DNA from: Treponema sp.
GTDB lineage: Bacteria > Spirochaetota > Spirochaetia > Treponematales > Treponemataceae
Direction of reading: 5' to 3'
Assembly (NCBI GenBank): GCA_017469785.1
Contig: JAFUFU010000015.1
Coordinates: 1-57,706 of the forward strand
Length of the DNA: 57,706 nt
The notes under the pieces were generated by a model. The model saw only the letters and a list, made by a program, of their open reading frames with translations, made no database searches and was not told the origin of the DNA. A program made the position numbers and the translations under genes. Positions 23,281-31,112 of the stretch are shown here, piece after piece. Numbering within the stretch: position 1 is the stretch's first letter; the number at the start of each line of letters is the position of its first letter.

Positions 23281-24507
23281 CTAGAAATCCACTTCTGTGT
23301 CGTAGTAGCAGCACTTCAAGAGTTTTTCCATTTCTTCCTGAGTTGGCTGGCGTGGATTTGAACCGGTACAAGCATCAGCGATTGCGTTCTTTGCGATTTC
23401 CGGCAGACGCTCAAGGAAAATGTCCTCTGGAACAAAGCCTTTTTCGCAAGGATAGCTGTCTGCGCCGTAAGTTCCGATAGAATGTGGGATTTTGAGATCG
23501 TCATTCATGCCGCGAAGATAAGCGATGAGTTTGGCGATTTTATCCTTTTCGTCCTTTCCGCCAAGCTCCATGAAGTCAGCGATAACGGCATAGCGTTTTG
23601 CGGCGGCCGGGTCTTTTGCGTTGAAAGCGATGACCTTTGGCAGGTACATTGCGTTTGCGGCACCGTGAATGATGTGAGCGTGCAAGCCGCCAACGTCCTC
23701 AAATGCGGCGCCTGTTTTGTGAGCCATTGAGTGAACGATACCCAAAAGGGCGTTGGAGAAGGCCATACCAGCCAAGCACTGAGCGTCATGCATTCGGTCG
23801 CGGGCAGCCATGTCGCCGTTGTATGATTTGACCAAATCAGCCTGAATCATTTTGATTGCGTGCAATGCGAGAGGATCTGTGTAGTTGCAGTTTGCAGTTG
23901 AAACATAAGCCTCGATTGCGTGGGTGATTGCGTCCATACCAGTGTGGGCAACCAGCTTCTGAGGCATTGTCTCGGCAAGTTCCGGGTCAACGATAGCCAC
24001 ATCAGGAGTGATTTCAAAATCAGCAATTGGATATTTGATACCCTTGTCGTAGTCAGTGATGATTGAGAATGCTGTAACTTCTGTAGCAGTACCAGAAGTT
24101 GAAGAAACTGCACAGAAATGAGCCTTCTTGCGAAGCTCCGGGATTCCGAATACCTTGCACATATCTTCAAAAGTACTGTTCGGGTACTCATATTTAATCC
24201 ACATTGCCTTTGCGGCATCGATTGGTGAACCGCCACCGATTGCTACAATCCAGTCAGGCTGGAATTCAAGCATCTTTTTTGCGCCGTTCATAACGGTTGT
24301 AACAGACGGGTCAGGCTCGATACCTTCGATAAAGGCAACTTCCATTCCGGCTTCTTTCAGATACTTTTCTGCACGGTCAAGAAATCCGAACTTTTTCATT
24401 GAGCCGCCACCAACACAAATGATGGCTCTCTTACCTTTTAATGATTTAAGTGCCTCAAGAGCACCTTTTCCGTGATACAAGTCACGCGGCAGAGTAAATC
24501 TTTGCAC
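23281..24507 (-). CDS. Iron-containing alcohol dehydrogenase
   Basis: This 408-residue NAD(P)-linked alcohol dehydrogenase of the Fe-dependent family resembles the C-terminal module of AdhE. It shows IICVGGGSMKKFG, AIGGGSPIDAAKAMW (about 100-114), SSTSGTATEVTAF, and the metal-ligand region GMDAITHAIEAY, IVHSMAHKTGA and HAHIIHGAANA. It probably reduces acetaldehyde or a similar aldehyde in fermentation. The start is taken as GTG at 24507 behind AAAGGAGG. A second in-frame start with an equally good AAAGGAGG lies at 24606 and would add 33 odd residues encoded by palindromes. Confidence 0.93.
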   Translation of the reverse strand: MQRFTLPRDLYHGKGALEALKSLKGKRAIICVGGGSMKKFGFLDRAEKYLKEAGMEVAFIEGIEPDPSVTTVMNGAKKMLEFQPDWIVAIGGGSPIDAAKAMWIKYEYPNSTFEDMCKVFGIPELRKKAHFCAVSSTSGTATEVTAFSIITDYDKGIKYPIADFEITPDVAIVDPELAETMPQKLVAHTGMDAITHAIEAYVSTANCNYTDPLALHAIKMIQADLVKSYNGDMAARDRMHDAQCLAGMAFSNALLGIVHSMAHKTGAAFEDVGGLHAHIIHGAANAMYLPKVIAFNAKDPAAAKRYAVIADFMELGGKDEKDKIAKLIAYLRGMNDDLKIPHSIGTYGADSYPCEKGFVPEDIFLERLPEIAKNAIADACTGSNPRQPTQEEMEKLLKCCYYDTEVDF

Positions 24508-24620
24508 AATGTACCTCCTTTGGTTGCAGGGAGGCAACAATACGCAAGTTTTTGTCAACGACAAAAACTTGGCCATGAAAAAATTACATGGATGTAATTT
24601 TTTCATGCTACCTCCTTTTT
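24508..24620 (-). promoter_or_regulatory. Palindromic leader with duplicated ribosome-binding site
   Basis: Three perfect or near-perfect hairpins follow one another: CATGAAAAAATTACAT with its complement (24574-24607, loop GG), CAAGTTTTTGTC/GACAAAAACTTG (24545-24571, loop of 3) and TTGTTGC/GCAACCAA (24520-24540). The 10-mer AAAGGAGGTA occurs on both sides (minus strand, 24609-24618 and 24512-24521), 97 bp apart, like a target duplication around an insert. A frame open across the leader starts at 24606. Confidence 0.7.
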
Positions 24621-24641
24621 TTGATTTTTCTGTCTCTACTT

Positions 24642-24670
24642 AGGATAAATCCGAATCTGGCAGACGTCAA
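24642..24670 (-). promoter_or_regulatory. Promoter of the alcohol dehydrogenase gene
   Basis: The minus strand has TTGACG (24665-24670), a 17-nt spacer and TATCCT (24642-24647). Transcription should begin near 24635, upstream of the palindromic leader. Confidence 0.65.
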
Positions 24671-24812
24671 ATTTTATTTTTTTACCACATAAAGAGCGCC
24701 TCTATGCCCCTTCCCACGCGGATTTTTTCCCTACACAAACGATAGGATTTCTGATATCTTTATGTAAGCGGGGCTTTTCAAAAAAATCTCGTTAAAAAAA
24801 AGGTGGGAAAAT

Positions 24813-26624
24813 ATGGGATTCGACATCACAAAGAACAACACTGAGACCGACCCGAAGATTCTTCTGGCCGAATTTTTCAAGGCTTTCGACAGTTTTTCAG
24901 AAGAAGAACAATCCCGTTTTGCAGACTGCTGGAACTACCTATGCGAAAAAACCGCTGGCATCAAACGCAACTGCGGCCTGCCCTACTTTCTCCATCCGAT
25001 TCGCGTCGCCGCAATTCTCGCACAGGGACAGCTCGATATTGACTGCGTTATTTCCGGGCTTCTGCACTCCATTTTTGAAATCGAAGGGATTTCCGAAGAC
25101 GAGATAAAAAAACGCTTCGGCGAGACAGTCTACAAAATCGTCCGGGACACATCCAAAATCACAGGACTGAAAATCAACGCCACCACGATTCAGCAGGCGG
25201 ACTCTATCCGAAAAATGCTCTTCGCCATGATTGACGACGTGCGCGTAATTCTCGTAAAACTTGCCGACCGTCTTGACCGCATGAGAAACCTCAAGTCAAT
25301 CGAGGCAAAAAAGCAGCGCCTCGTCTCAAGCGAAGTCATTGACATCTGGGCGCCGCTGGCAGATCGTCTTGGCATGCAGAGCGTCAAAAGCGAACTGGAA
25401 GATTTAAGTCTCAAATATTCAAATCCCGATGTATTCCAGCAGATAAAGGCCATCGTGGCGCAAAAAAAAGACGAGCGGGCCGCCTATCTCGAAAAAGCCG
25501 TAAACGCAATCTACAAATCCGCCGAAAAACTTGGAATCAGCGTTCAGATTTCAAGCAGGGCCAAGCATTTTTATTCCATCTACAAAAAAATGCAGAAGCG
25601 CAATGTTCCGGCTTCCTCCCTCTATGATTTACTGGCCCTGAGGGTGATTTGCAAAACAAACGCGGAATGTTACACGCTGATCGGAATCGTACACGGTCTT
25701 TGGAAGCCTATGGACGGCCGCTTCAAAGATTATATAGCCATGCCCAAATCCAACGGATATCAGTCTCTTCATACCACCGTTGTCTGCGAGGGAAAGCCCC
25801 TGGAAATCCAAATCCGCACCAGCGACATGCACAATATGGCTGAACACGGCGTCGCAAGTCACTGGCTCTACAAAAAGGGAATGAACCACGATAAAGTTGA
25901 CGTGAATTCCCTTGCGATTTTCAATCAGCTTCAGAATCTCAAAAAAGAAGATTTGAGCAACGAGCGTTTTTTTGCGGAACTGAAAGGCGAACTTCTGGGA
26001 GACGAGATTTATGTCTTCACGCCCAAGGGTGACGTAATTCAGCTACCCCAGGGAAGCTGTGCCATTGATTTTGCCTATCGCGTCCATTCAGGCGTGGGCG
26101 AGAAAATCATAGGCGCAAAGGCTGACGGCAAAATCATCCCGATTACGGCTCCATTGCAGAACACCCAGATTATCGAAATCATCACGAATCCTCAGGCTCA
26201 CCCCACGGAAAACCAGCTCAAAATCGTAAAGACCAGCAAGGCGCGGCAGAAAATCCACGCATGGCTTCTGGCAAATGACCCGACATTTGAAGACCAGGCC
26301 GCCGCAGAACAGCGGGCACGAGATTTGGATGCCCAGAACGAGCGCAGCCGGGCAATTCAGGAGGAAAAACGCAGGCACCGCTCAAAAAAAGGCGTGAATC
26401 CGGAACTGATGGAGCGGAAGGCCTACACCGGGAAAATCATCGTTGAAGGCACCAAAAACGTCGAGTGTACGCTGGCCGGTTGCTGCAATCCCCAGCCGGG
26501 AGACCTTATCGTCGGCTACATGACAAAAAAAGGCATGAAAATCCACAAGGCCACCTGCATCACGTTCCAGCGCATTCCGAACATCGAGAACCGAATGATT
26601 ACAGTAGAATGGGAAGGAAAATAA
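24813..26624 (+). CDS. rel: RelA/SpoT-type (p)ppGpp synthetase, hydrolase site degenerate
   Basis: Rel enzymes make and break the alarmone (p)ppGpp. The N-terminal HD domain keeps H61 and H85, but the HD/ED motifs read LLHSIFEI (S86 and I90 replace aspartates), and the HN pair of the HNMRT motif is D155-R156. Hydrolysis is therefore doubtful. The synthetase domain looks intact: YDLLALRV (D271), GRFKDYIAMPK (301-311, RXKD type), NGYQSLHTT and LEIQIRT (E330). A TGS domain (about 388-450) and a zinc-finger-like GCCNPQPGD motif follow; the C-terminal ACT domain is missing (603 residues against about 740). AAGGTGGG precedes the ATG. Confidence 0.93.
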   Translation: MGFDITKNNTETDPKILLAEFFKAFDSFSEEEQSRFADCWNYLCEKTAGIKRNCGLPYFLHPIRVAAILAQGQLDIDCVISGLLHSIFEIEGISEDEIKKRFGETVYKIVRDTSKITGLKINATTIQQADSIRKMLFAMIDDVRVILVKLADRLDRMRNLKSIEAKKQRLVSSEVIDIWAPLADRLGMQSVKSELEDLSLKYSNPDVFQQIKAIVAQKKDERAAYLEKAVNAIYKSAEKLGISVQISSRAKHFYSIYKKMQKRNVPASSLYDLLALRVICKTNAECYTLIGIVHGLWKPMDGRFKDYIAMPKSNGYQSLHTTVVCEGKPLEIQIRTSDMHNMAEHGVASHWLYKKGMNHDKVDVNSLAIFNQLQNLKKEDLSNERFFAELKGELLGDEIYVFTPKGDVIQLPQGSCAIDFAYRVHSGVGEKIIGAKADGKIIPITAPLQNTQIIEIITNPQAHPTENQLKIVKTSKARQKIHAWLLANDPTFEDQAAAEQRARDLDAQNERSRAIQEEKRRHRSKKGVNPELMERKAYTGKIIVEGTKNVECTLAGCCNPQPGDLIVGYMTKKGMKIHKATCITFQRIPNIENRMITVEWEGK

Positions 26625-26676
26625 TGCATAGTTTCCAATGCACTGTTCATAGTGACGACTGGAGGATTTTACAGCC

Positions 26677-27636
26677 TTAGAATTTTATGATTTCAGTGCT
26701 GACCGTGCCTGCGCTTTCATTTACTGTGAAGACGGCGGCTTCTCCATAGCGGAATGACTGAATTACATCCTCTCGGAATTTCTTGAAATCAAACCATGTA
26801 CGCTTGTGAATATGACCTTCGTACACCTGCTTCACGTTGTATTTTGAAAAATAAGTCAGGAGCGTATTTCTCTCCATTGTGTTCTGCAAGCGCATGAGAA
26901 GAGCATCGGCCTCCCCCGCTCCGGCGTAAATCGGATAATGGGAGAGAACAATCTTGGGGCGGGAATCATCGGAAATCTTATCCTTAAAATCTTTGAGCTG
27001 ATATTCGCCCAAAGTTCCGTTGGCCGTGTCCAAAAAATAGAAAGAGAAGCCCTTGAAAGAGTCATAGGGATCGGAATCAATGGAAAAATAATAGCTTGAA
27101 ATGTAGGGATAGCAGAGGGAATCATATTCAGTGACTCCGTTGTTGTACAAATCGTGATTACCAAGAATCGAGTAAATCTTGTAGTCACTATCGCCCAGCT
27201 TTTCGGCGGCAAGCGCTTTTACCCGATTCTCAAAAGCAACATAGTCCTTGAATTCGCTTCTGTGCCCTCCGTCAGCCGTGTCGCCTAGATTCACGATAAA
27301 ACGGGGGATTTTTTCAGGGGAAGAATCCCTGCATGAAATAATTCTGTCCTCAAACCATTCCAAAAAATCATCTTCCTTGTTGTTCCCCCAATCGGCTCCG
27401 TAGTGCAAATCCGTAATCACCAGAGCGCTGTAAGACTTGCCCGTGATTTTTGGAAGGGAAATCGACTGAGCCTGAAAATTCGGAGTGTCATCCTGGAGTG
27501 AGCGCATTGAAGCAGAACGTTCGTCCACATTTTCCTCGCCAAAAAGCCCCCAGAAAAATCCGTAGTTGCAGGAAAAAAACACAGTCACAAGAAAGACTAT
27601 AAAAAACACCGCAGAAATTTTAGTCACTCTTTTCAA
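26677..27636 (-). CDS. Calcineurin-like metallophosphoesterase, predicted lipoprotein
   Basis: The phosphoesterase motifs are present in order: DLHYG, NLGDTADGG, GNHDLYNN, LSHYPIYAG and EGHIHKR. The N-terminus (KRVTKISAVFF.. then VFFSC) looks like a lipoprotein signal, so the enzyme probably faces the periplasm or surface. The start is taken as TTG at 27636, which overlaps the stop of the upstream gene as TTGA; a longer frame to 27678 lies wholly within that gene. The substrate is unknown. The overlap implies coupled translation with the outer-membrane-like partner. Confidence 0.85.
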   Translation of the reverse strand: MKRVTKISAVFFIVFLVTVFFSCNYGFFWGLFGEENVDERSASMRSLQDDTPNFQAQSISLPKITGKSYSALVITDLHYGADWGNNKEDDFLEWFEDRIISCRDSSPEKIPRFIVNLGDTADGGHRSEFKDYVAFENRVKALAAEKLGDSDYKIYSILGNHDLYNNGVTEYDSLCYPYISSYYFSIDSDPYDSFKGFSFYFLDTANGTLGEYQLKDFKDKISDDSRPKIVLSHYPIYAGAGEADALLMRLQNTMERNTLLTYFSKYNVKQVYEGHIHKRTWFDFKKFREDVIQSFRYGEAAVFTVNESAGTVSTEIIKF

Positions 27637-28349
27637 AATGCGTACCTCGCTGTCATGCGGAGAATAAGGCCGTTGCAATATGGAGCCGTCGTGTACTGGT
27701 CAGAGAAACGCAGCTCTATTTCACCGCCAAAACGCAAGCCGGAATCCATGTTCAGCGCGGCTCCAAGAATGTAATCAGGCGTGCAGAAAACAGGATAGCG
27801 GTACAAATCATGGGTCGAATGTTCATAGTAGAGTTCCAGCCCGTTTGAGAACAGTTTTTCTATTCTGATGCCCGCGGAAGGATACTTATCCCAAATCGGC
27901 GAGACATAATCTGCAAGAGCATCAATTCTACTCATTTTAAATGAGTAGCCGCCGCGGAAAGTGAGGGTAAATCCCGTGTAAGTATGGTAGCGGAAGACAG
28001 AATCAAAAATCCAGTCATGCTCGGTGCTTATGTCTTTGTAACGCTGAAAATGATAGAGGGAACCGATTCCAAGAGCCAGCCTGGCTTCATCAAAATCCCA
28101 GTTCGCGAAAGGAAAATATCCCTCGCCAGCCACAGTAAAATCAAAAGCATCCTCATAGCCCTGAATTCCCACAAGGCCATCAAACCAGCGGGCCGCAAAA
28201 CCGGCTTCACCGGCAAACAAAGTGTTGGACTTTTCGATTCCGCGAGTCGTTGAAGACGAGAGATTGAACTGAAGGAACTTTGAAACCGAGTCAGCTGGCA
28301 AAAGAGAAATAAAAGATAAGAAAATAAAACACGCCAACAGTTTTTTCAT
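27633..28349 (-). CDS. Predicted outer-membrane beta-barrel protein
   Basis: The 238-residue product starts MKKLLACFIFLSFISLLPADS, a Sec signal peptide. The mature part alternates hydrophobic and polar residues with many aromatics (GFTLTFRGGYSF, GLELYYEHSTHDLYRY) and ends in a terminal aromatic strand (LILRMTARYAF), as barrels do. No named family was recognised. The ATG at 28349 is preferred to 28391 because it directly begins the signal peptide. It overlaps the phosphoesterase start by 4 nt. Confidence 0.75.
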   Translation of the reverse strand: MKKLLACFIFLSFISLLPADSVSKFLQFNLSSSTTRGIEKSNTLFAGEAGFAARWFDGLVGIQGYEDAFDFTVAGEGYFPFANWDFDEARLALGIGSLYHFQRYKDISTEHDWIFDSVFRYHTYTGFTLTFRGGYSFKMSRIDALADYVSPIWDKYPSAGIRIEKLFSNGLELYYEHSTHDLYRYPVFCTPDYILGAALNMDSGLRFGGEIELRFSDQYTTAPYCNGLILRMTARYAF

Positions 28350-28403
28350 TTTTTGCGCCAGTATTTTTAGCTCCGTTGTTCCGCAGCTCACTCACGCTCG
28401 GTC

Positions 28404-28422
28404 GCACCTTCGGTGCGACTGG
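28404..28422. repeat. Perfect hairpin GTCGCACC-TTC-GGTGCGAC
   Basis: It lies in the 107-nt gap between the U32 gene and the barrel gene. No T run follows, so it is a repeat-type palindrome rather than a clear terminator. Nothing else is seen in the gap. Confidence 0.6.
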
Positions 28423-28456
28423 CTTCGCCACTGCTCCATAACGGGGCGGTGATTTT

Positions 28457-29965
28457 CTATCTGCCTCTGTCTCTTATTACGCCTTCCTGATAGTCCACGT
28501 CTTTTGTGCGGACAAGAGTGTTTTCCTCGATTGGAACGCCAGTGTAAATCGCACAGTCGTGGTCGGCGTTTACCCAATCAAGTTTTTCGCCGGTCTTGGG
28601 ATTGATGAATTCGTATTCAGAACCAGTGACTTTCTGGTAAAGCACCGACGGAGAGACAAATTCAAGCTCCGTGCCTGAGTCCACCCGATTGAGGGCATCG
28701 TAAGGATAGACTTTCCAGCCCTCATGCTTTTCAGCGATTTTGATTTTCTTTTCGGGGTGCTGCTCAAGGTCGCGCAAAGCGGCTGCCCTGGCATTGGGAT
28801 GCATTGCGCTAAGCTCTGCCTCCCGGTCAGAGAGCAGCTTTTTCCCTGCATCAAGGATTTTCTCGCATTCAGCATCTGAATAAGGCTGGCCGATTGCGGC
28901 GGCAAGCAAATATGGAGAATCACTGGCACCAATTGTGGTTTTGTCAGCGTCGCCGCGGTTGTAATAGAAGCCAGTCGTGCTTTCCCGGTGAGCCACATCA
29001 TCAAGGGAAGCGATAAAGGGAGCGGCTTCTTCGGCGGAGATTTTTCCTTCAAGGGCGTCCAAAGCCTTCCGGTAGGCGCGGGAAACCATTGCCACATAAT
29101 AGGTAGATTTCATGCGGCCCTCGACTTTGATTGCGTCAACTCCGGCGGTCTTCATGTCGGCCAGGTGGTCAATCATGCACAGGTCTTTTGAAGAAAGGAT
29201 TGCCGTAAAATCGTCTCCCTCAAAAACCGGGAAAAACTCTCCCGGCCTCTGTCGCTCCTGCAAGCGCAAGATTCCCGACTGGGCGATTTCCTTGGCAGCC
29301 TCTGCCGTTATTACCCCGCCCTTTTCATTCCTAATTGCCAATTCCTCATTCTTAATTGTTCCCAAATCGTATTCCCACCGGCATGAGTGAGAACAGAAGC
29401 CGCTCTGTGCGCTCCGCCCCGTAAGGTAAGCGCTCATAAGACAGCGGCCGGAATAAGCGATGCACATGGCTCCGTGGGCGAAACACTCCAGTTCCATCTC
29501 AGGGCAGGCGTCTTTAATCTCACGGATTTCGTCGAGGGAAACCTCGCGGCCGAGAACTACCCGCTTGAATCCCAGAGAATGGTACATTTTGACCGCCTCT
29601 TTGTTCATGCAGGAAGCCTGGGTTGAAAGATGGAGGTGAGTTCCGGGAAATTCTTTTTGCAAAATTGGAACCAAACCCAAATCCTGAACGATAAAAGCGT
29701 CAATGGGATAGAGCTTGAAGTAGTCCAGATTCTGCAGGAACATCTTCAAGTCGTGGTTGTGAAAAGCGATGTTAAGGGCGCAGAAAAGCCGCTTCTGAGG
29801 ATATTTCTTTTTGAGCTCGATAACCCGCTTGTACTCGTCCTCATAAAAATTGTCGGCCTTGATACGGAGGGAAAATCTTTTGAGACCGATGTAGGCCGTG
29901 TCAGCGCCGTAAGCGTAGGCATATGAGAGTTTATCAATATTTCCAGCAGGACAGACAAGTTCCAT
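28457..29965 (-). CDS. U32 peptidase-family protein (YegQ/TrhP-like)
   Basis: U32 proteins act in tRNA hydroxylation (TrhP, RlhA) or collagen degradation. The 502-residue protein starts MELVCPAGN at 29965 behind GGAGG. It has ADTAYIGLKRFSLR, LHLSTQASCMN, the signature ECFAHGAMCIAYSGRCLMS (160-178) and SHSCRWEY with the further cysteines 191 and 195 expected for an iron-sulphur site. The SKDLCMIDHLADM stretch and VEGRMKS also fit. Residues about 200-236 form an extra insert not usual in the family, partly encoded by a simple repeat. Catalytic role is inferred from the family. Confidence 0.9.
   Translation of the reverse strand: MELVCPAGNIDKLSYAYAYGADTAYIGLKRFSLRIKADNFYEDEYKRVIELKKKYPQKRLFCALNIAFHNHDLKMFLQNLDYFKLYPIDAFIVQDLGLVPILQKEFPGTHLHLSTQASCMNKEAVKMYHSLGFKRVVLGREVSLDEIREIKDACPEMELECFAHGAMCIAYSGRCLMSAYLTGRSAQSGFCSHSCRWEYDLGTIKNEELAIRNEKGGVITAEAAKEIAQSGILRLQERQRPGEFFPVFEGDDFTAILSSKDLCMIDHLADMKTAGVDAIKVEGRMKSTYYVAMVSRAYRKALDALEGKISAEEAAPFIASLDDVAHRESTTGFYYNRGDADKTTIGASDSPYLLAAAIGQPYSDAECEKILDAGKKLLSDREAELSAMHPNARAAALRDLEQHPEKKIKIAEKHEGWKVYPYDALNRVDSGTELEFVSPSVLYQKVTGSEYEFINPKTGEKLDWVNADHDCAIYTGVPIEENTLVRTKDVDYQEGVIRDRGR
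29322..29362. repeat. Repeat-derived in-frame insert in the U32 gene
   Basis: The minus strand reads as imperfect units of AATTAAGAATGAGG / AATTAGGAATGAAA, giving IKNEELAIRNEKG. Such units are usually intergenic; here they interrupt a conserved protein without breaking the frame. Confidence 0.55.
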
Positions 29966-30045
29966 AGTAAAAAACCTCCATAAGAAAAATCTATTCAATA
30001 AAATTTATTCAACAAAATCAATTTTCACTTTTAAGCTTTCAGTTA

Positions 30046-31026
30046 TTAGTTTCTTTCAAGCTTGAGCAAAATCTCATGAACACCTTCATCAGAGCGGTCT
30101 TTTGCCGTAATCAACTGACCGATTTTCTCGACAGCGAGGTGAGCTTCGCTCAAAAATTCATCTGCAAGCTGGAACATAGGCATCATTTTTGGCCAGACAT
30201 CCAGCTCACAAACCCCGCCGAAATTCCTGAGCATGGCCTGGAACATTACAGCATCGTCATAGAAGATTTCCTTTTCGCCCATCTGGATGAAAACAGGTGG
30301 CATTTTCCGCAGCATATCGCCACTTGCCATGAGGGGAGAGACCAGAGGATTTTTCCAGTTTTCCTGATATGTGTAGTGTTCGCTGGCAAGACGCACCGAA
30401 TCAGCGGTGAAAACCTCATCGCTTACTTTTTTGCTGGTGAACATATCGTTTTTCTCTGAAAAATCAAGCCAGGGACTGAAGAGCACGACCTGACGGACAG
30501 ACTCGCGGAATTTATCGTTGAGACCGTATAAAAGAGCCATGGCCAGTGAAGCGCCGCTAGTGTCCGCCATAATCAGGATTTCAGGAGTCCTGGAAGAGTC
30601 GTTTGAATCAACATTGAGGGAGAGGGCCGTTTCAAGCTCGATGTAGAGAGCCTGAAAAACCTGCTGAATGTCCTCAAGACCGGCCGGATATGGATGCGCC
30701 GGAGCAAGACGGAAGTCCGGGAGATAAGCCTTGCTTGCAGTGGCGTTGGCAAGTGCCGCAACGAAAGGACGGTATGCCTTACGCGAGCCGCCTACAAAAC
30801 TTCCCCCGTGAATGTAGAGAAGAATTCGATTTGACGCAAAAACTTCCGGGGAGATGACATCGCACTTTACGAGCCGGAAGGCAGTTTCCTCAAGCTCCAC
30901 GTTATTCGGAAGAAAGACCGAGGAGAAAGTCTCATCAATGCGGGAACGGAAATCGTTTATGTCGATTTTTGGAGAAAGATACAGATTCCTGAGTTTTTTT
31001 ACGGCTGCCCGTCTATCATTGCTCAT
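30046..31026 (-). CDS. Alpha/beta hydrolase (HSL/GDXG type) with altered nucleophile elbow
   Basis: The 326-residue protein has the oxyanion motif YIHGGSFVGG (71-80), the DFRLAPAHPYPAGLED stretch and LFSPWLDFS of the hormone-sensitive-lipase-like family. The nucleophile elbow, normally GDSAGG, reads ADTSGA (154-159), so threonine stands where the catalytic serine is expected, with a serine one position later. Activity is uncertain. The start at 31026 is chosen because TATACT (31033-31038, minus) lies 6 nt before it; the longer frame would overlap the metA promoter. It is divergent from metA. Confidence 0.85.
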   Translation of the reverse strand: MSNDRRAAVKKLRNLYLSPKIDINDFRSRIDETFSSVFLPNNVELEETAFRLVKCDVISPEVFASNRILLYIHGGSFVGGSRKAYRPFVAALANATASKAYLPDFRLAPAHPYPAGLEDIQQVFQALYIELETALSLNVDSNDSSRTPEILIMADTSGASLAMALLYGLNDKFRESVRQVVLFSPWLDFSEKNDMFTSKKVSDEVFTADSVRLASEHYTYQENWKNPLVSPLMASGDMLRKMPPVFIQMGEKEIFYDDAVMFQAMLRNFGGVCELDVWPKMMPMFQLADEFLSEAHLAVEKIGQLITAKDRSDEGVHEILLKLERN

Positions 31027-31032
31027 GGAATT

Positions 31033-31065
31033 AGTATAGTAAAAAAAGGAAAAACTTGCTACACT
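31033..31065. promoter_or_regulatory. Divergent -10 boxes for the hydrolase and metA
   Basis: On the minus strand TATACT (31033-31038) serves the hydrolase with 6 nt to its ATG. On the plus strand TGCTACACT (31057-31065) serves metA, giving a leader of about 41 nt. That leader is too short for a SAM riboswitch, and none was recognised. Confidence 0.6.
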
Positions 31066-31112
31066 ATGCGCTATATTCAAAAAGATTGCAGGAAAAATGC
31101 CGGAGAAATATC

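Noticed and set aside
26625..26676. Terminator between the convergent rel and phosphoesterase genes
   Set aside because: Only a weak TGCAT/ATGCA stem is present and no T run follows.
31066..31112. SAM or T-box riboswitch upstream of metA
   Set aside because: The predicted leader is only about 41 nt and shows no stem-loop core or terminator.
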